A DNA stretch of 59,189 nucleotides from an uncultured Candidatus Marinamargulisbacteria bacterium (GTDB taxonomy: Bacteria; Margulisbacteria; Riflemargulisbacteria; GWF2-35-9), in contig CAIWAN010000029.1 of NCBI GenBank assembly GCA_903910705.1, positions 1 through 59,189 on the forward strand, in the 5' to 3' direction. Numbering within the stretch: the first letter of the stretch is position 1; every line of letters starts with the position of its first letter. The translations under genes and the position numbers were made by a program. Positions 41,552-50,268 of this stretch are shown in pieces. The notes beneath the pieces are model-generated. The model was not told where the DNA came from and did not search any database. It worked only from the letters and a program-made list of their open reading frames with translations.

Positions 41552-42835
41552 TTAGAAGGTAATTCGTGTACCTATGAGAAATCGATTAAAACTTAAGTTC
41601 TCATAAGGATAGATCTTTGTTGTTTCGCTAGATCTTTGGGTTGGAGTTTGGTTATCTTGACGAGTCCAGTTCCCACACTCATAGGTTACCAAGATCGACG
41701 CGCCATCCGCTACATTAAAAATGATCCCATAATAAAAATCCTCATCCCGTTCCATTGCGTCATTAGGATTGAAAACGACTGGTCCAGCAAGGGCGGAGCT
41801 ACCACTTCCAGAATATTTCACCCCTTCATTTGTATAATAAAGATAATAAGCCGCCTCAAGTCGAATCCCAGGGGCCACCGCGTAATGCGTCACAAAATTA
41901 TACCCACCTTTACTCACAAGATCGGCATACTTGGTTGCCGCGGCAGTGTAATAATTCGTCGTCATCGACGCATCCTGAACATTTCGTCCCTTTTCGAGGA
42001 ATGTACGAATAATTTCAGAACGCATATAGATCGGGCCAGAAGCATACTCGGCTCCGAGTGAATACCGAGTATCCGGTTGATTGCTGGATAGGTCGGTCGT
42101 ACTATCCGGTTGACGGCTGTTGTAATAACCCAGTCCCCATTTGATTCCAAATAATTCAGGCTCGGCTCTGACCATAAAGCTTAAATTTTGATTTTTATCA
42201 GGTGCATATAACTGTCCATTCCCATTTCCAACTTCAAAGGTGAACGGCACAGGAAGACCGAAAATATCATACGACTTCTGTAACTCAAATCCTGTATTAT
42301 GAAGCCCCGCCGCGGTACAGGAGAACTTACTAATATGGATCTGATCTTCCCAAGCAAGCTGATTGCCATAATCCCATGTAAATTTTGAGTACATTTGCCC
42401 AATAGATAGCGAATAATCATCGGGTAACTGAGCATTGATCTTAGCAACAGTAAAATCATCATTATTTAAACCCAACGCGTTCGACGCGGTTGATTTAGGT
42501 TTTATCACTGTCCCTAAATTGGTGCCATATTTGGGCGTCGCGCCGCTTGTTGTTTCGAGGGCGGGTGAAAACTCGGCCGACAACCAGTCATTGATCTTCT
42601 GATTGAAAAACAAAACGATCCAGTTCACATAAGCACCCGAGATCCCGCCCGATGTCGCGGAGACATTATCCCCAGCCGCTGTCGTACGATAGGTTCGAGT
42701 CCCTCCAATGGAATCGTTGAACAAATACTTAAAATGCCCCCCGATGGTCGTCTCCGTCGTCTTAACCAAAACCTCGGCTTGAACCAAACTAAACGCAAAC
42801 ACGCACACACACATCATCGCTAACTTTTTTATCAT
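41552..42835 (-). CDS. Porin-like outer-membrane beta-barrel, copy B
   Basis: 427 residues. The chosen ATG, MIKKLAMMCVCVFAFSLVQA, has AAAGGAAT before it and gives a signal peptide; an upstream ATG adds 39 residues that are not membrane-protein-like. The same barrel architecture and terminal LSFNRFLIGTRITF as copy A. It shares the TIGGHFKYLFNDSIGGTRTY / TTFGGQMRFLPYDLSTGTH opening with copy A. Position between ApbE and the flavinylated protein suggests that the barrels pair with the periplasmic carrier to move electrons or small redox molecules across the outer membrane; that is inference. Confidence 0.78.
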   Translation of the reverse strand: MIKKLAMMCVCVFAFSLVQAEVLVKTTETTIGGHFKYLFNDSIGGTRTYRTTAAGDNVSATSGGISGAYVNWIVLFFNQKINDWLSAEFSPALETTSGATPKYGTNLGTVIKPKSTASNALGLNNDDFTVAKINAQLPDDYSLSIGQMYSKFTWDYGNQLAWEDQIHISKFSCTAAGLHNTGFELQKSYDIFGLPVPFTFEVGNGNGQLYAPDKNQNLSFMVRAEPELFGIKWGLGYYNSRQPDSTTDLSSNQPDTRYSLGAEYASGPIYMRSEIIRTFLEKGRNVQDASMTTNYYTAAATKYADLVSKGGYNFVTHYAVAPGIRLEAAYYLYYTNEGVKYSGSGSSALAGPVVFNPNDAMERDEDFYYGIIFNVADGASILVTYECGNWTRQDNQTPTQRSSETTKIYPYENLSFNRFLIGTRITF

Positions 42836-42977
42836 TAGTGTATTCCTTTCTCTCTTGGTATTAATGTTATCCATCACCATGCCGTTCGACCTATAAATCA
42901 AAACTATCGATTTCGCAAAATAATAAAAACATTCATTTTCTTTTGATTTCATAATTGAAAATAAATTGAATTGTACT

Positions 42978-43970
42978 CTAATTCAGATTTCTGTAAAGCT
43001 CTTTAGAGAACAATACCTTTTGTTTATCATCGACAAAAATAGCCGCGGCACCAGGGACGTCATCAATAAATTCAAGTCCTTTCTTAGAACCCATTATAAA
43101 AAGCGAACTGGATAGTCCGCCAATTTTATCAAGATTTCCATAGATGACCGTGGTACCCAATACGCCCCGTGCCGGAAAGCCTGTCTTGGGGTCAAGAATA
43201 TGGTGATAACGGACCCCCTTTTCGATAAAATATCGCTCATAATCACCCGAAGAGAAAACGGCCATGTCAGTCACCGCGAATCGCCCGAGTATTTCGTCTT
43301 TTCGTGGATGCCTCACCCCAACCATCCATGGTTTCCCAGCATAAAACCCCATAGCATAAAGGTCGCCCCCCCCATCCACCATAGCATTTTTAACGCCATT
43401 GGCTCTGATGACCCTCACCGCTTCACTGATCGCATAGCTCTTAGCAATACCACCCAAGTCGATCCCAACGTGAGGGTCTATTTTTGAAACACGATCATTT
43501 TGGATAAGAAGATACTTCATGCCAACATGTTGAAGTAACGCGTTGATCTCTGTTTTAGGCGGAACACGATACTGTCGCGAGAAAAACCCAAAGGCTTCTA
43601 AAAGAGGTCCTACCGTGATATCGAAAGCGCCGTTTGAAAGAGTATTAACCTCACGAGCGCGTTTGATCACAGCAATGATCTCTGGATCAGTAATGGGTTT
43701 ATTGCGATGATTGAACTGATATATTTGCCCTTGGGGATCACTGATATTAAATTTATCATCAATATCCTTGAGTCGTTTAAAGACCTTATTGATGACAGGT
43801 ATCCTATTTTTTCCACCCGGAATTTTTATTGTCCAAAAGGTATCCATCATCAACTGTGTCCGCTCGACAATGGGAGGACGATAGACACGAGCGACAAAAA
43901 ACCAACCAACCAACGCAAAAAGGAGGGGGAAAAAGATAAAACGAAAAAGGGTGGATTTTTTCACAACCAT
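42978..43970 (-). CDS. apbE: FAD:protein FMN transferase
   Basis: 330 residues, one N-terminal membrane anchor (TLFRFIFFPLLFALVGWFF). ApbE signatures are FDITVGPLLEAFGF, VGIDLGGIAKSYAIS, NAMVDGGGDLYAMG and YHHILDPKTGFPARG, plus TTVIYGNLDKIGGLSSSLFI near the end. It transfers FMN from FAD to Thr or Ser of exported flavoproteins; the obvious target is the FMN-binding protein downstream. The gene is divergent from the NusG-II gene, with about 65 bases between them. TATACT lies 16 bases before the ATG. Confidence 0.93.
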   Translation of the reverse strand: MVVKKSTLFRFIFFPLLFALVGWFFVARVYRPPIVERTQLMMDTFWTIKIPGGKNRIPVINKVFKRLKDIDDKFNISDPQGQIYQFNHRNKPITDPEIIAVIKRAREVNTLSNGAFDITVGPLLEAFGFFSRQYRVPPKTEINALLQHVGMKYLLIQNDRVSKIDPHVGIDLGGIAKSYAISEAVRVIRANGVKNAMVDGGGDLYAMGFYAGKPWMVGVRHPRKDEILGRFAVTDMAVFSSGDYERYFIEKGVRYHHILDPKTGFPARGVLGTTVIYGNLDKIGGLSSSLFIMGSKKGLEFIDDVPGAAAIFVDDKQKVLFSKELYRNLN

Positions 43971-44036
43971 GATCTTCTGGAGGCAAAGTATATAGGTAAA
44001 GATTTAAATGCGCAAATATATTAGAATAGACGATCG
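43971..44036. promoter_or_regulatory. Divergent promoter region, apbE / NusG-II
   Basis: Reverse-strand TATACT (43987-43992) lies 16 bases before the apbE ATG, and forward-strand TAGAAT (44022-44027) lies nine bases before the NusG-II ATG. Both genes belong to extracytosolic flavin/quinone electron transfer, so shared control is likely. -35 elements are not clear. Confidence 0.45.
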
Positions 44037-44384
44037 ATGAAAACTCACTCACAGCTTTACCCCTTTTTTTTAGAAGATCTTACCCTCATAGGTGTGACGA
44101 TTTTACTGTCTATCGCTTTATTCTCATCTAGCATCAGTGACGATAAAGGTCGATGGGCTATCGTTTATGTTAACAATCACCTCAGCCAAAAAATATCACT
44201 CAATACCCCTAAAGTTTATACACAAGGTCATATGCTTCTACAGGTCGAAGCCGGAAAAATTCGGGTTAGATCATCAGATTGTCCCGAACAGATCTGTGTC
44301 CACACGGGATGGATATCCCAAAAAGGGCAAATCCTTGTCTGTGCCCCCAATCATGTCCTTATCGAGATCAGCCATGCCCCATAG
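44037..44384 (+). CDS. NusG domain II-containing membrane-anchored protein
   Basis: 115 residues. One N-terminal membrane helix (LTLIGVTILLSIALFSSSI) then an extracytosolic domain with VRSSDCPEQICVHTGWI and GQILVCAPNHVLIEI. The DCPEQ-CVHTGWI-C-P-N-LIEI pattern is diagnostic of this NusG-II family, which is linked to Gx transporters, ApbE and flavin-based electron transfer. The two Cys pairs may form a disulfide or redox site. The next gene starts inside its last codons. Function not established. Confidence 0.88.
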   Translation: MKTHSQLYPFFLEDLTLIGVTILLSIALFSSSISDDKGRWAIVYVNNHLSQKISLNTPKVYTQGHMLLQVEAGKIRVRSSDCPEQICVHTGWISQKGQILVCAPNHVLIEISHAP

Positions 44385-45624
44385 ATCGTCCTTTAGTCAC
44401 CAAAAAAGACAAGTCAACACGCTGCATAAGCTAGCCCTTTTCGTAGCGTGGGCCTGTGTGTTTCAGCTCATCGAGTTTATTTTCCCGAGCCCTTTTCCGG
44501 GGGTTCGATTAGGGCTCGCTAATATGATCAGTCTTGTCGTCCTGTTTCAGATGGGTTTTAGGGCTGCTCTCGAAATTGCGATCCTGCGAGTTTTGATCAG
44601 CTCTATTTTAGTAGGAACTTTTTTATCACCAACCTTCGCGCTAAGCCTCGCGGGGGCTATTACCAGTACACTCGTCATGGGGTTTCTTTTTAAATTGTCC
44701 ATTAAACAAGCCTATCTTCGATTCAGCCTCATCGGCATCAGTATCGCCGGCGCCATCACCCACACCATGACTCAGTTGGGGTTGGTTTATATTATCTTGA
44801 TCAAACATACAGGGATTTTCCTGCTGACCCCGTGGCTACTTATCAGCGCACTGATCATGGGCACCCTGACTGGCCTTATCGCCCGACAGATCAGCAAGGA
44901 TATGGACGGGGCATCAATAAATTTTGGCAGAAGAGAGGCCCGTCGCCTTCTAGCCCGTACTCAACAAAACAAACATGACGAGCATCTGACGCGATCGTTC
45001 CTACGAAGATTCTCCCCTACCTTTAAGATCCTTTATGTTTGCGCCATAGCCCTGTTGATCGTTTTGATCGAAAATGTTTGGCTTTACGGCATCATTCTCA
45101 TTTTCACAATTGTCCTTGCTTTTGTCGGAAAGATCCCCTCGAAAAAACTGTGGATGGGCATAAAGCGAATGCGGTTTTTTCTCATCATGACGATTATTTT
45201 GGATCTTCTCTTTGTCAATCAGGGTGTGACGATCATCGGTTGGCACGGATTGCACATCACCCAAACGGGTCTCAGTCAAGGCCTTCTGTTTGCGTGTCGA
45301 CTGGTTATCCTCTTACTTAACTCCTATATCGTCAGCCTAAGCACCACCCCTGAAGAGATCTCTCAGCACTTGAGCCGACTACTGAGCCCTCTCAAAATAT
45401 TTCGATTCTCCCCCGTTCGCTTTGCCAAGATCATGATGATCGCGTGGATGCTGGTACCGACACTGCTCGACCAGACTTACGCGTACCTCAAAACGTCACT
45501 GAGCCACTTTTCAGCGCTTCGCCATATCGCAAGCACTCTGTCGAGGCTCATTCTTAAGTCGATGGAATCGTCTCAGGATGATTTAGAAAATCGCGATCGA
45601 AAAAGTCACGCTATAAAGGAATAG
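44374..45624 (+). CDS. Gx transporter family / EcfT-like fusion protein
   Basis: 416 residues. The first half (about 20-180) is the Gx transporter (heptaprenyl diphosphate synthase component I-like) membrane domain: KLALFVAWACVFQLIEFIFP, PFPGVRLGLANMISLVVLFQ and GTLTGLIARQI. The second half (about 215-416) resembles CbiQ/EcfT proteins: VNQGVTIIGWHGLHITQTGL, FACRLVILLLNSYIVSLSTT and the coupling-helix sequence ARKIMMIAWMLVPTL-like region. It overlaps the NusG-II stop by 11 bases. The fusion suggests an ECF-like transport complex, perhaps for an isoprenoid or quinone precursor, but the substrate and an ATPase are not seen. The 3' end overlaps convergent menA by 42 bases. Confidence 0.78.
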   Translation: MPHRSSFSHQKRQVNTLHKLALFVAWACVFQLIEFIFPSPFPGVRLGLANMISLVVLFQMGFRAALEIAILRVLISSILVGTFLSPTFALSLAGAITSTLVMGFLFKLSIKQAYLRFSLIGISIAGAITHTMTQLGLVYIILIKHTGIFLLTPWLLISALIMGTLTGLIARQISKDMDGASINFGRREARRLLARTQQNKHDEHLTRSFLRRFSPTFKILYVCAIALLIVLIENVWLYGIILIFTIVLAFVGKIPSKKLWMGIKRMRFFLIMTIILDLLFVNQGVTIIGWHGLHITQTGLSQGLLFACRLVILLLNSYIVSLSTTPEEISQHLSRLLSPLKIFRFSPVRFAKIMMIAWMLVPTLLDQTYAYLKTSLSHFSALRHIASTLSRLILKSMESSQDDLENRDRKSHAIKE

Positions 45625-46464
45625 CAGCGCCCCCGTGCGGCCTAGCATCGGGTTCAGTTGTCGCGGATCGGAATAGGTAAAGACGGTCTTTATTAAAAAT
45701 CGACTAATAAGAACGCCCTGCAACGCACAAAGCCCCATCATAAATTGATGTTCGGGATGAGCCCACCCATAAATAAACGGAACAAGCGCAGCCACCAACA
45801 AGGCACTACCATATTCGACTTGCGCAAACGTCCGCCCGAATCTCACAGCAAGCGTTTGCTTATGGTGAAGTCGATCTTGGTCAATATCGCGAAGATTGTT
45901 CACTGTCAAAATGGCAACCGAAAGCAGTCCAGGTAATATCCCCATCATCACCACAATAGGGTTAAGACTTAAGGTCTGAACATAGAACGTCCCCGAAACA
46001 GCGACCAATCCAAAAAAGATGAACACAAAAATATCCCCCAAACCTAAATAGGCCAAGGGAAACGGCCCTGCCGTATAAAGGAGGCTAAAAAGAATGGATA
46101 AAAGGCCAATAATGAGAATGGGCCACCCTCCCCGACTTACCAAATAAAGCCCGCCAATAAGGGTAAGTCCGATTGTCAAAGCGATGGCCATTTTCATGTG
46201 TCGATGGGATACAAGCCCTGCCTGAGTAACCCGTTGTGGCCCCAAGCGAGCGGGGGTATCCGCCCCCTTTTTGCCATCAAAATAATCATTGGCTAGATTG
46301 GCGGTGATCTGGATCATCACGGCGCAGAACAAGCAAATAAGAGCAGCTAGGAGATGGAGTTGATGCTGGGCATAAGCCAGCGCTGTCCCGATAATGACCG
46401 GAGCAATAGCAGCCGGAAGTGTTTTGGGGCGACTCGCAAGGAACCAAACGTTAACGGGATTCAT
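45583..46464 (-). CDS. menA: 1,4-dihydroxy-2-naphthoate polyprenyltransferase
   Basis: 293 residues, about nine membrane helices. The UbiA-type prenyl diphosphate motif [20 protein letters not shown] and the second Asp-rich motif [20 protein letters not shown] are present. It prenylates DHNA to make demethylmenaquinone and is the membrane step of menaquinone synthesis. It overlaps menB by four bases in a menB-menA unit that is separate from the main men operon downstream. Length fits the family. Confidence 0.92.
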   Translation of the reverse strand: MNPVNVWFLASRPKTLPAAIAPVIIGTALAYAQHQLHLLAALICLFCAVMIQITANLANDYFDGKKGADTPARLGPQRVTQAGLVSHRHMKMAIALTIGLTLIGGLYLVSRGGWPILIIGLLSILFSLLYTAGPFPLAYLGLGDIFVFIFFGLVAVSGTFYVQTLSLNPIVVMMGILPGLLSVAILTVNNLRDIDQDRLHHKQTLAVRFGRTFAQVEYGSALLVAALVPFIYGWAHPEHQFMMGLCALQGVLISRFLIKTVFTYSDPRQLNPMLGRTGALLFLYSVTFSIAIF

Positions 46465-47282
46465 GGTCGCTTCGGAAATTGAGTAAAGTCAGGTTTGCGT
46501 TTTTCAACAAAGGCATCGCGTCCTTCTTGAGCTTCTTCCGACATATAATAAAGGAGCGTGGCGTTACCGGCTAGTTCTTGCAAGCCCGCTTGCCCATCAC
46601 AATCCGCATTAAGCGCCGCCTTTAAGCAGCGTATCGATAAAGGTGAATTAGCCAAGATCTCTTTACACCAGGCAACCGTCTCGGTCTCAAGCTCTGCAAG
46701 CGGAACCACCTTATTAACAAGCCCCATATCCAAGGATTCGGCTGCCGAATATTGCCGACAGAGGAACCAGATCTCTCTGGCTTTTTTTTGCCCGACGATA
46801 CGAGCCATATAACTCGCGCCATATCCTCCATCGAATGATCCGACTTTAGGCCCCGTCTGACCAAAAATTGCGTTATCAGCCGCGATCGTCAGATCGCAAA
46901 GCATATGAAGCACGTGCCCGCCACCAATAGCAAAACCCGCGACCATCGCGATAACCGGCTTGGGACAGGTACGGATCTGACGCTGGAAATCGAGTACATT
47001 CAAATGGGTGTGACCGGATTCGTCTTTATAGCCGTCGTCACCCCGAATTTTTTGATCGCCACCCGAACAGAACGCCTTGTCACCCTGCCCAGTTAATATG
47101 ATAACGCCGATCGACGCATCATAACGAGCATCCTCAAGCGCCTTCATCATCTCGACAACGGTCAAGGGACGAAACGCATTATGCACGTTCGGGCGATTGA
47201 TCGTAATTTTGGCGATCCCCTCAGCCTTATGGTAGAGAATATCCGTAAACGTGATTGCTTCGATCCATTTAATGGGGGTCAT
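46461..47282 (-). CDS. menB: 1,4-dihydroxy-2-naphthoyl-CoA synthase
   Basis: 273 residues, crotonase fold. Signatures are [34 protein letters not shown] and [23 protein letters not shown]-like segments. It closes the OSB-CoA ring in menaquinone synthesis. GGAGG lies five bases before the ATG; a TTG four codons upstream is rejected. The ATG overlaps the TGA of the ParE-type toxin gene upstream as ATGA, so menB translation is coupled to the toxin-antitoxin pair. Confidence 0.93.
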   Translation of the reverse strand: MTPIKWIEAITFTDILYHKAEGIAKITINRPNVHNAFRPLTVVEMMKALEDARYDASIGVIILTGQGDKAFCSGGDQKIRGDDGYKDESGHTHLNVLDFQRQIRTCPKPVIAMVAGFAIGGGHVLHMLCDLTIAADNAIFGQTGPKVGSFDGGYGASYMARIVGQKKAREIWFLCRQYSAAESLDMGLVNKVVPLAELETETVAWCKEILANSPLSIRCLKAALNADCDGQAGLQELAGNATLLYYMSEEAQEGRDAFVEKRKPDFTQFPKRP

Positions 47283-47569
47283 GTGCGCCTCCAAAAGTAA
47301 TTTGGCTTCTGATGTTGATGCGCAAAAGCAAGGACAATAATGGCCTGTTCATCAACCCTATATATTATTTTATAGGGGAACCGATCTAGGATATATGATT
47401 TTAAGCCGAATCGAAGTTGCGCCCAAGCATTGGGGAAAGCAGAAATGAAATGAATAGCACGATTAAATTCAAGAACGAGGGACTGACCCAGCCCTGATCG
47501 TTCAAAGTCATAATATTCTTGGGCGTCTTTCAATTCGGTCATAGCTTCATGAAGAACAATTACTTTCAT
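47279..47569 (-). CDS. ParE/RelE-family toxin, leading the menB-menA unit
   Basis: 96 residues: [20 protein letters not shown], then [20 protein letters not shown] and [20 protein letters not shown]. The arrangement of the helical hairpin followed by the beta core and the FPYKIIYRV motif is that of ParE/RelE toxins paired with short unstable antitoxins. It follows its antitoxin by three bases and is followed by menB with an ATGA overlap. Whether it targets gyrase or mRNA is unknown. Confidence 0.85.
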   Translation of the reverse strand: MKVIVLHEAMTELKDAQEYYDFERSGLGQSLVLEFNRAIHFISAFPNAWAQLRFGLKSYILDRFPYKIIYRVDEQAIIVLAFAHQHQKPNYFWRRT

Positions 47570-47572
47570 CGA

Positions 47573-47764
47573 CTATGGCTTCCAAACGATATAGTTTTCG
47601 GAACCCTTTTTATATGACTCGTATCGTTTGAGCGCTTCTTCTTCCCAAAGTGAATCGAGCTCAGCATCTGGCACATCTAAACTATTTAAAATATCATGCA
47701 CCATTTTTGCTTTATCTACTGGTTTTAGTTTTAAAACTTCCTCTAATATAGAATTTGGACTCAT
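47573..47764 (-). CDS. Unstable antitoxin (PF09720-like)
   Basis: 63 residues. The pattern VLKLKPVDKAKMVHDILNSL followed by DSLWEEEALKRYESYKKGSE is the short addiction-module antitoxin family (PF09720). GGAGGGG precedes the ATG. Upstream, AGTCTTAG leads to CATAAT, a plausible promoter; the same CTAAGACTTAA sequence on the other strand also occurs in the palindrome before the rhodanese gene. It is the first gene of a transcript that goes on to menB and menA. Confidence 0.85.
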   Translation of the reverse strand: MSPNSILEEVLKLKPVDKAKMVHDILNSLDVPDAELDSLWEEEALKRYESYKKGSENYIVWKP

Positions 47765-47864
47765 AAACCCCTCCTTTAATATTATGCTAAGACTTAACTA
47801 TTTTATCACAAAGTATTGCGCTACATGATATACTCGACAACATCAAAAGAAAGCGAGGTTGCTT

Positions 47865-48065
47865 ATGTTTGGTCTAGGTGTTCCCGAATTAATTGTTATC
47901 CTCGTCATTATTCTCATTTTATTTGGCCCCTCCAAACTTCCCGAAATGGCAAAGGGTATCGGCAAAAGCGTTAAAGCTTTTCAAGACGGTCTTAAACATG
48001 TCGAAGGGGAGACGCTAAAAACAGATGCTGACAAAGAACCTCAAGCCCCAGTCGACAAAAAGTAA
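47865..48065 (+). CDS. tatA: Sec-independent protein translocase TatA
   Basis: 66 residues: MFGLGVPELIVILVIILILF, then GPSKLPEMAKGIGKSVKAFQ. The short N-terminal helix, FGPxKLP hinge and amphipathic helix define TatA. GAGG precedes the ATG. It forms the pore of the twin-arginine export system with TatC. Overlapping tatC by 41 bases, it is followed by a gene whose product carries a Tat-type signal, so the pair is placed next to its likely substrate. No tatB seen. Confidence 0.92.
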   Translation: MFGLGVPELIVILVIILILFGPSKLPEMAKGIGKSVKAFQDGLKHVEGETLKTDADKEPQAPVDKK

Positions 48066-48780
48066 ACCTGTTGATCTAACACTTATCGAACATCTCGAAG
48101 AACTTCGTCGGCGTCTCATCATTTGTGTTATCGTCGTAGGCATCGCCTCGATCATCGCCTATTTTAATATTCAGCCCCTGCTCAACTGGCTGATCCGGCC
48201 AGTGGGTACCGTTGTTTTTACCAAGCCGACCGAAGCGTTTACTGCAGGCCTAAAACTGGCGTTCTTTATCGGTCTTTTTGTCTCTATGCCGGTCATTCTG
48301 TTTCATGTATGGCGATTCATCAGCCCCGCTCTCCATCAAAACGAAAAGAGATCACTGTTCTGGGTCGTACCGGTGTCAGTAGTGATGTTTGCTATTGGCA
48401 TGGCTTTTGCCTATTTTGTGGCCATACCGGCGGGGCTTCAATTCCTCTTATCTTATGGGACCAGCCAAATTCAGCCCTATATTTCCGTCAGTTCCTATAT
48501 CTCTTTCTTGACCTTCTTTGTGCTCGCGTTCGGCCTCATTTTTCAATTACCCGTTGCGATCGCCTTGCTTAGCGTTGCCGGTTTTGTGAGCCCAAAATAT
48601 CTACGTCAAAATCGCCGATTCGCTATTGTCGCTGTGTTTGTTGTTTCGGCAGTTTTCACGCCAACCCCCGATGTATTTAATCAATGTATTATGGCCATTC
48701 CGCTGTATATTCTTTTTGAGATGAGCATTCTATTATCCGTGATGCTTTTTAAGCCTTCAAGCAGTTTTCATCTACACTAA
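48025..48780 (+). CDS. tatC: Sec-independent protein translocase TatC
   Basis: 251 residues with six membrane helices. LTLIEHLEELRRRLIICVIV is the characteristic cytoplasmic N-terminal motif, followed by FTKPTEAFTAGLKLAFFIG, FISPALHQNEKR and VSPKYLRQNRRFAIVAVFVV. TatC binds the twin-arginine signal. The start used lies inside tatA; a later start is possible but would remove only a short tail. A short spacer precedes the cytochrome gene. Confidence 0.93.
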   Translation: MLTKNLKPQSTKSKPVDLTLIEHLEELRRRLIICVIVVGIASIIAYFNIQPLLNWLIRPVGTVVFTKPTEAFTAGLKLAFFIGLFVSMPVILFHVWRFISPALHQNEKRSLFWVVPVSVVMFAIGMAFAYFVAIPAGLQFLLSYGTSQIQPYISVSSYISFLTFFVLAFGLIFQLPVAIALLSVAGFVSPKYLRQNRRFAIVAVFVVSAVFTPTPDVFNQCIMAIPLYILFEMSILLSVMLFKPSSSFHLH

Positions 48781-48802
48781 TATACGGTAAGATGTTTTCG
48801 CT

Positions 48803-49327
48803 GTGCACAATATAAGCAACCGACATGCCTTCTTTATGGTGATTTGCTTCTTTTTCCTAACGTTCACGTTGGGCTCAGAGCCAACGGTAGCGCCGAGACA
48901 TCTCTCGGTTCTCATGACGCAATGCTACGAATGCCACGCCACCGTTGATGAAGAAGAGTTTATTCCCCGAAAACTAGAAGACCACACTTTTATTCATCTC
49001 GATCACGGAAAGGGCTCTATGTGGTGTTTTAGTTGTCATAATCCTAAGGCTGGCAACACCGTCCATGTTGAAGGCAAAATATCCGCCAGTTTTAGATATT
49101 CAGCAGGCCTCTGTAATAAATGTCATTCTGAGATCTACGCCGACTGGAAAAAGGGCGTCCACAGCAAAATTACGGGATATATGACCAACCGTGAAAAGAA
49201 AACCTGTGTTGAATGCCATAATCCCCATCATCCTAAATATAAGGCCATCGCCCCAGATGGAAAACCAACCTCTCTCGAAGATCGACGATACAAGCAACGA
49301 TATAAAACAGGAGCAAAAAAACGATGA
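48803..49327 (+). CDS. Exported tetrahaem c-type cytochrome
   Basis: 174 residues with an N-terminal hydrophobic signal (HAFFMVICFFFLTFTLGSEP). Four CxxCH haem sites are visible: CYECH, CFSCH, CNKCH and CVECH. His residues in HLDHGKG and HSKITG could serve as distal ligands. The GTG start has TAAGAT nine bases before it and no ribosome-binding site. It overlaps the following FeS gene by four bases. The three-gene row (cytochrome, FeS, NrfD) resembles NrfB-NrfC-NrfD and DsrJ-O-P-type modules. Confidence 0.88.
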   Translation: MHNISNRHAFFMVICFFFLTFTLGSEPTVAPRHLSVLMTQCYECHATVDEEEFIPRKLEDHTFIHLDHGKGSMWCFSCHNPKAGNTVHVEGKISASFRYSAGLCNKCHSEIYADWKKGVHSKITGYMTNREKKTCVECHNPHHPKYKAIAPDGKPTSLEDRRYKQRYKTGAKKR

Positions 49328-50259
49328 ATTGGCAAAAAACAATAACCCGACGCACCGTATTAAAGCTTTTAGGCGGGCTTGGGCTCATGAGCGTCACTCC
49401 CTCGATGGCGCTGGGGGTTGATCCTAAGAAAAAGAAGAATGATTTTATGGACGAATTTTTTCAGAAAAATTATCGGATCATGTCCAAAAAAGAAAAACAG
49501 GAAGCCGTTGAACGGTTACAACGACGATATAAAAAAGAATATGGAAAATCCGTCGATATCTCGACAAAAGATGCCCATGATGGCGAAAAGTTCGTCTATC
49601 TTCTTGATATAAGTCGCTGTATCGGCTGTCGAAAATGTGTGACGGCCTGCGCAGAAGAAAACAATACCTCTCGAGGTGGCGAGACCTCTAGCCAGATTCA
49701 ATATATTCAAGTCTTAAAGTTTAAAAAGGGCAAAACAATGCGGCTTGAAGAAGGTGATGCTGAATATGAAGACATACAAGGCCCCGACCCTGACGCCTAT
49801 TATGTGCCAATAGCTTGCCAGCAATGCGAAAACGCTCCTTGTGTTAATGCCTGTCCAACCAAAGCCACTTGGATTGAAAAAGAAGGGATTAGCGTTGTCG
49901 ATTATAATTGGTGTATTGGCTGCCGTATGTGTGTCAACGCTTGCCCTTATGGAGCTCGCAAATTTAATTGGGGCAAACCCGAACTTCCACCCAATGAACT
50001 TAACGTAAACACCCATTATTTAAGTAATCGGCCACGAACGAAGGGCGTTGTCGAAAAATGTCATTTTTGCTTGCAACGGGTTCGTGACGGCAAATATCCG
50101 CAATGTCACAAGGCCTGTCCAGCAGGTGTTAGAAAGTTCGGAAATTTACTCGACCCTTCGAGTGAAGTTCACTATATTTTCAAGAAGTACAAAGTATTCC
50201 GGCTCAAAGAGAATTTAAATACTGAGCCACGATTTTATTATTACTCTTCACTCGGTTAA
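49324..50259 (+). CDS. Periplasmic 4x[4Fe-4S] ferredoxin subunit with Tat signal
   Basis: 311 residues. The N-terminus has TRRTVLKLLGGLGLMSVTP, a twin-arginine signal sequence. Four Cys clusters follow: CIGCRKCVTACAEEN, CQQCENAPCVNACPTKAT, CIGCRMCVNACPYGARK and CHFCLQRVRDGKYPQCHKACP, the NrfC/DmsB/DsrO pattern. It would carry electrons between the NrfD subunit and the cytochrome on the periplasmic side. Location between tatA-tatC and NrfD supports export by Tat. A basic and coiled stretch of about 60 residues (KKKNDFMDEFFQKNYR to YGKSVDI) precedes the first cluster and is unusual. Confidence 0.92.
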   Translation: MNWQKTITRRTVLKLLGGLGLMSVTPSMALGVDPKKKKNDFMDEFFQKNYRIMSKKEKQEAVERLQRRYKKEYGKSVDISTKDAHDGEKFVYLLDISRCIGCRKCVTACAEENNTSRGGETSSQIQYIQVLKFKKGKTMRLEEGDAEYEDIQGPDPDAYYVPIACQQCENAPCVNACPTKATWIEKEGISVVDYNWCIGCRMCVNACPYGARKFNWGKPELPPNELNVNTHYLSNRPRTKGVVEKCHFCLQRVRDGKYPQCHKACPAGVRKFGNLLDPSSEVHYIFKKYKVFRLKENLNTEPRFYYYSSLG

Positions 50260-50268
50260 GGAGAAAAA

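Noticed and set aside
42685-42715. GGTTCGAGTCC resembles a tRNA T-arm on the forward strand
   Set aside because: It lies inside the porin copy B coding frame, and no matching acceptor or anticodon stems were found around it.
44137-44373. N-terminal extension of the Gx-EcfT protein overlapping the NusG-II gene
   Set aside because: The residues are not membrane-like and the frame lies inside a well-conserved gene in another frame; the ATG at 44374 gives the expected start.
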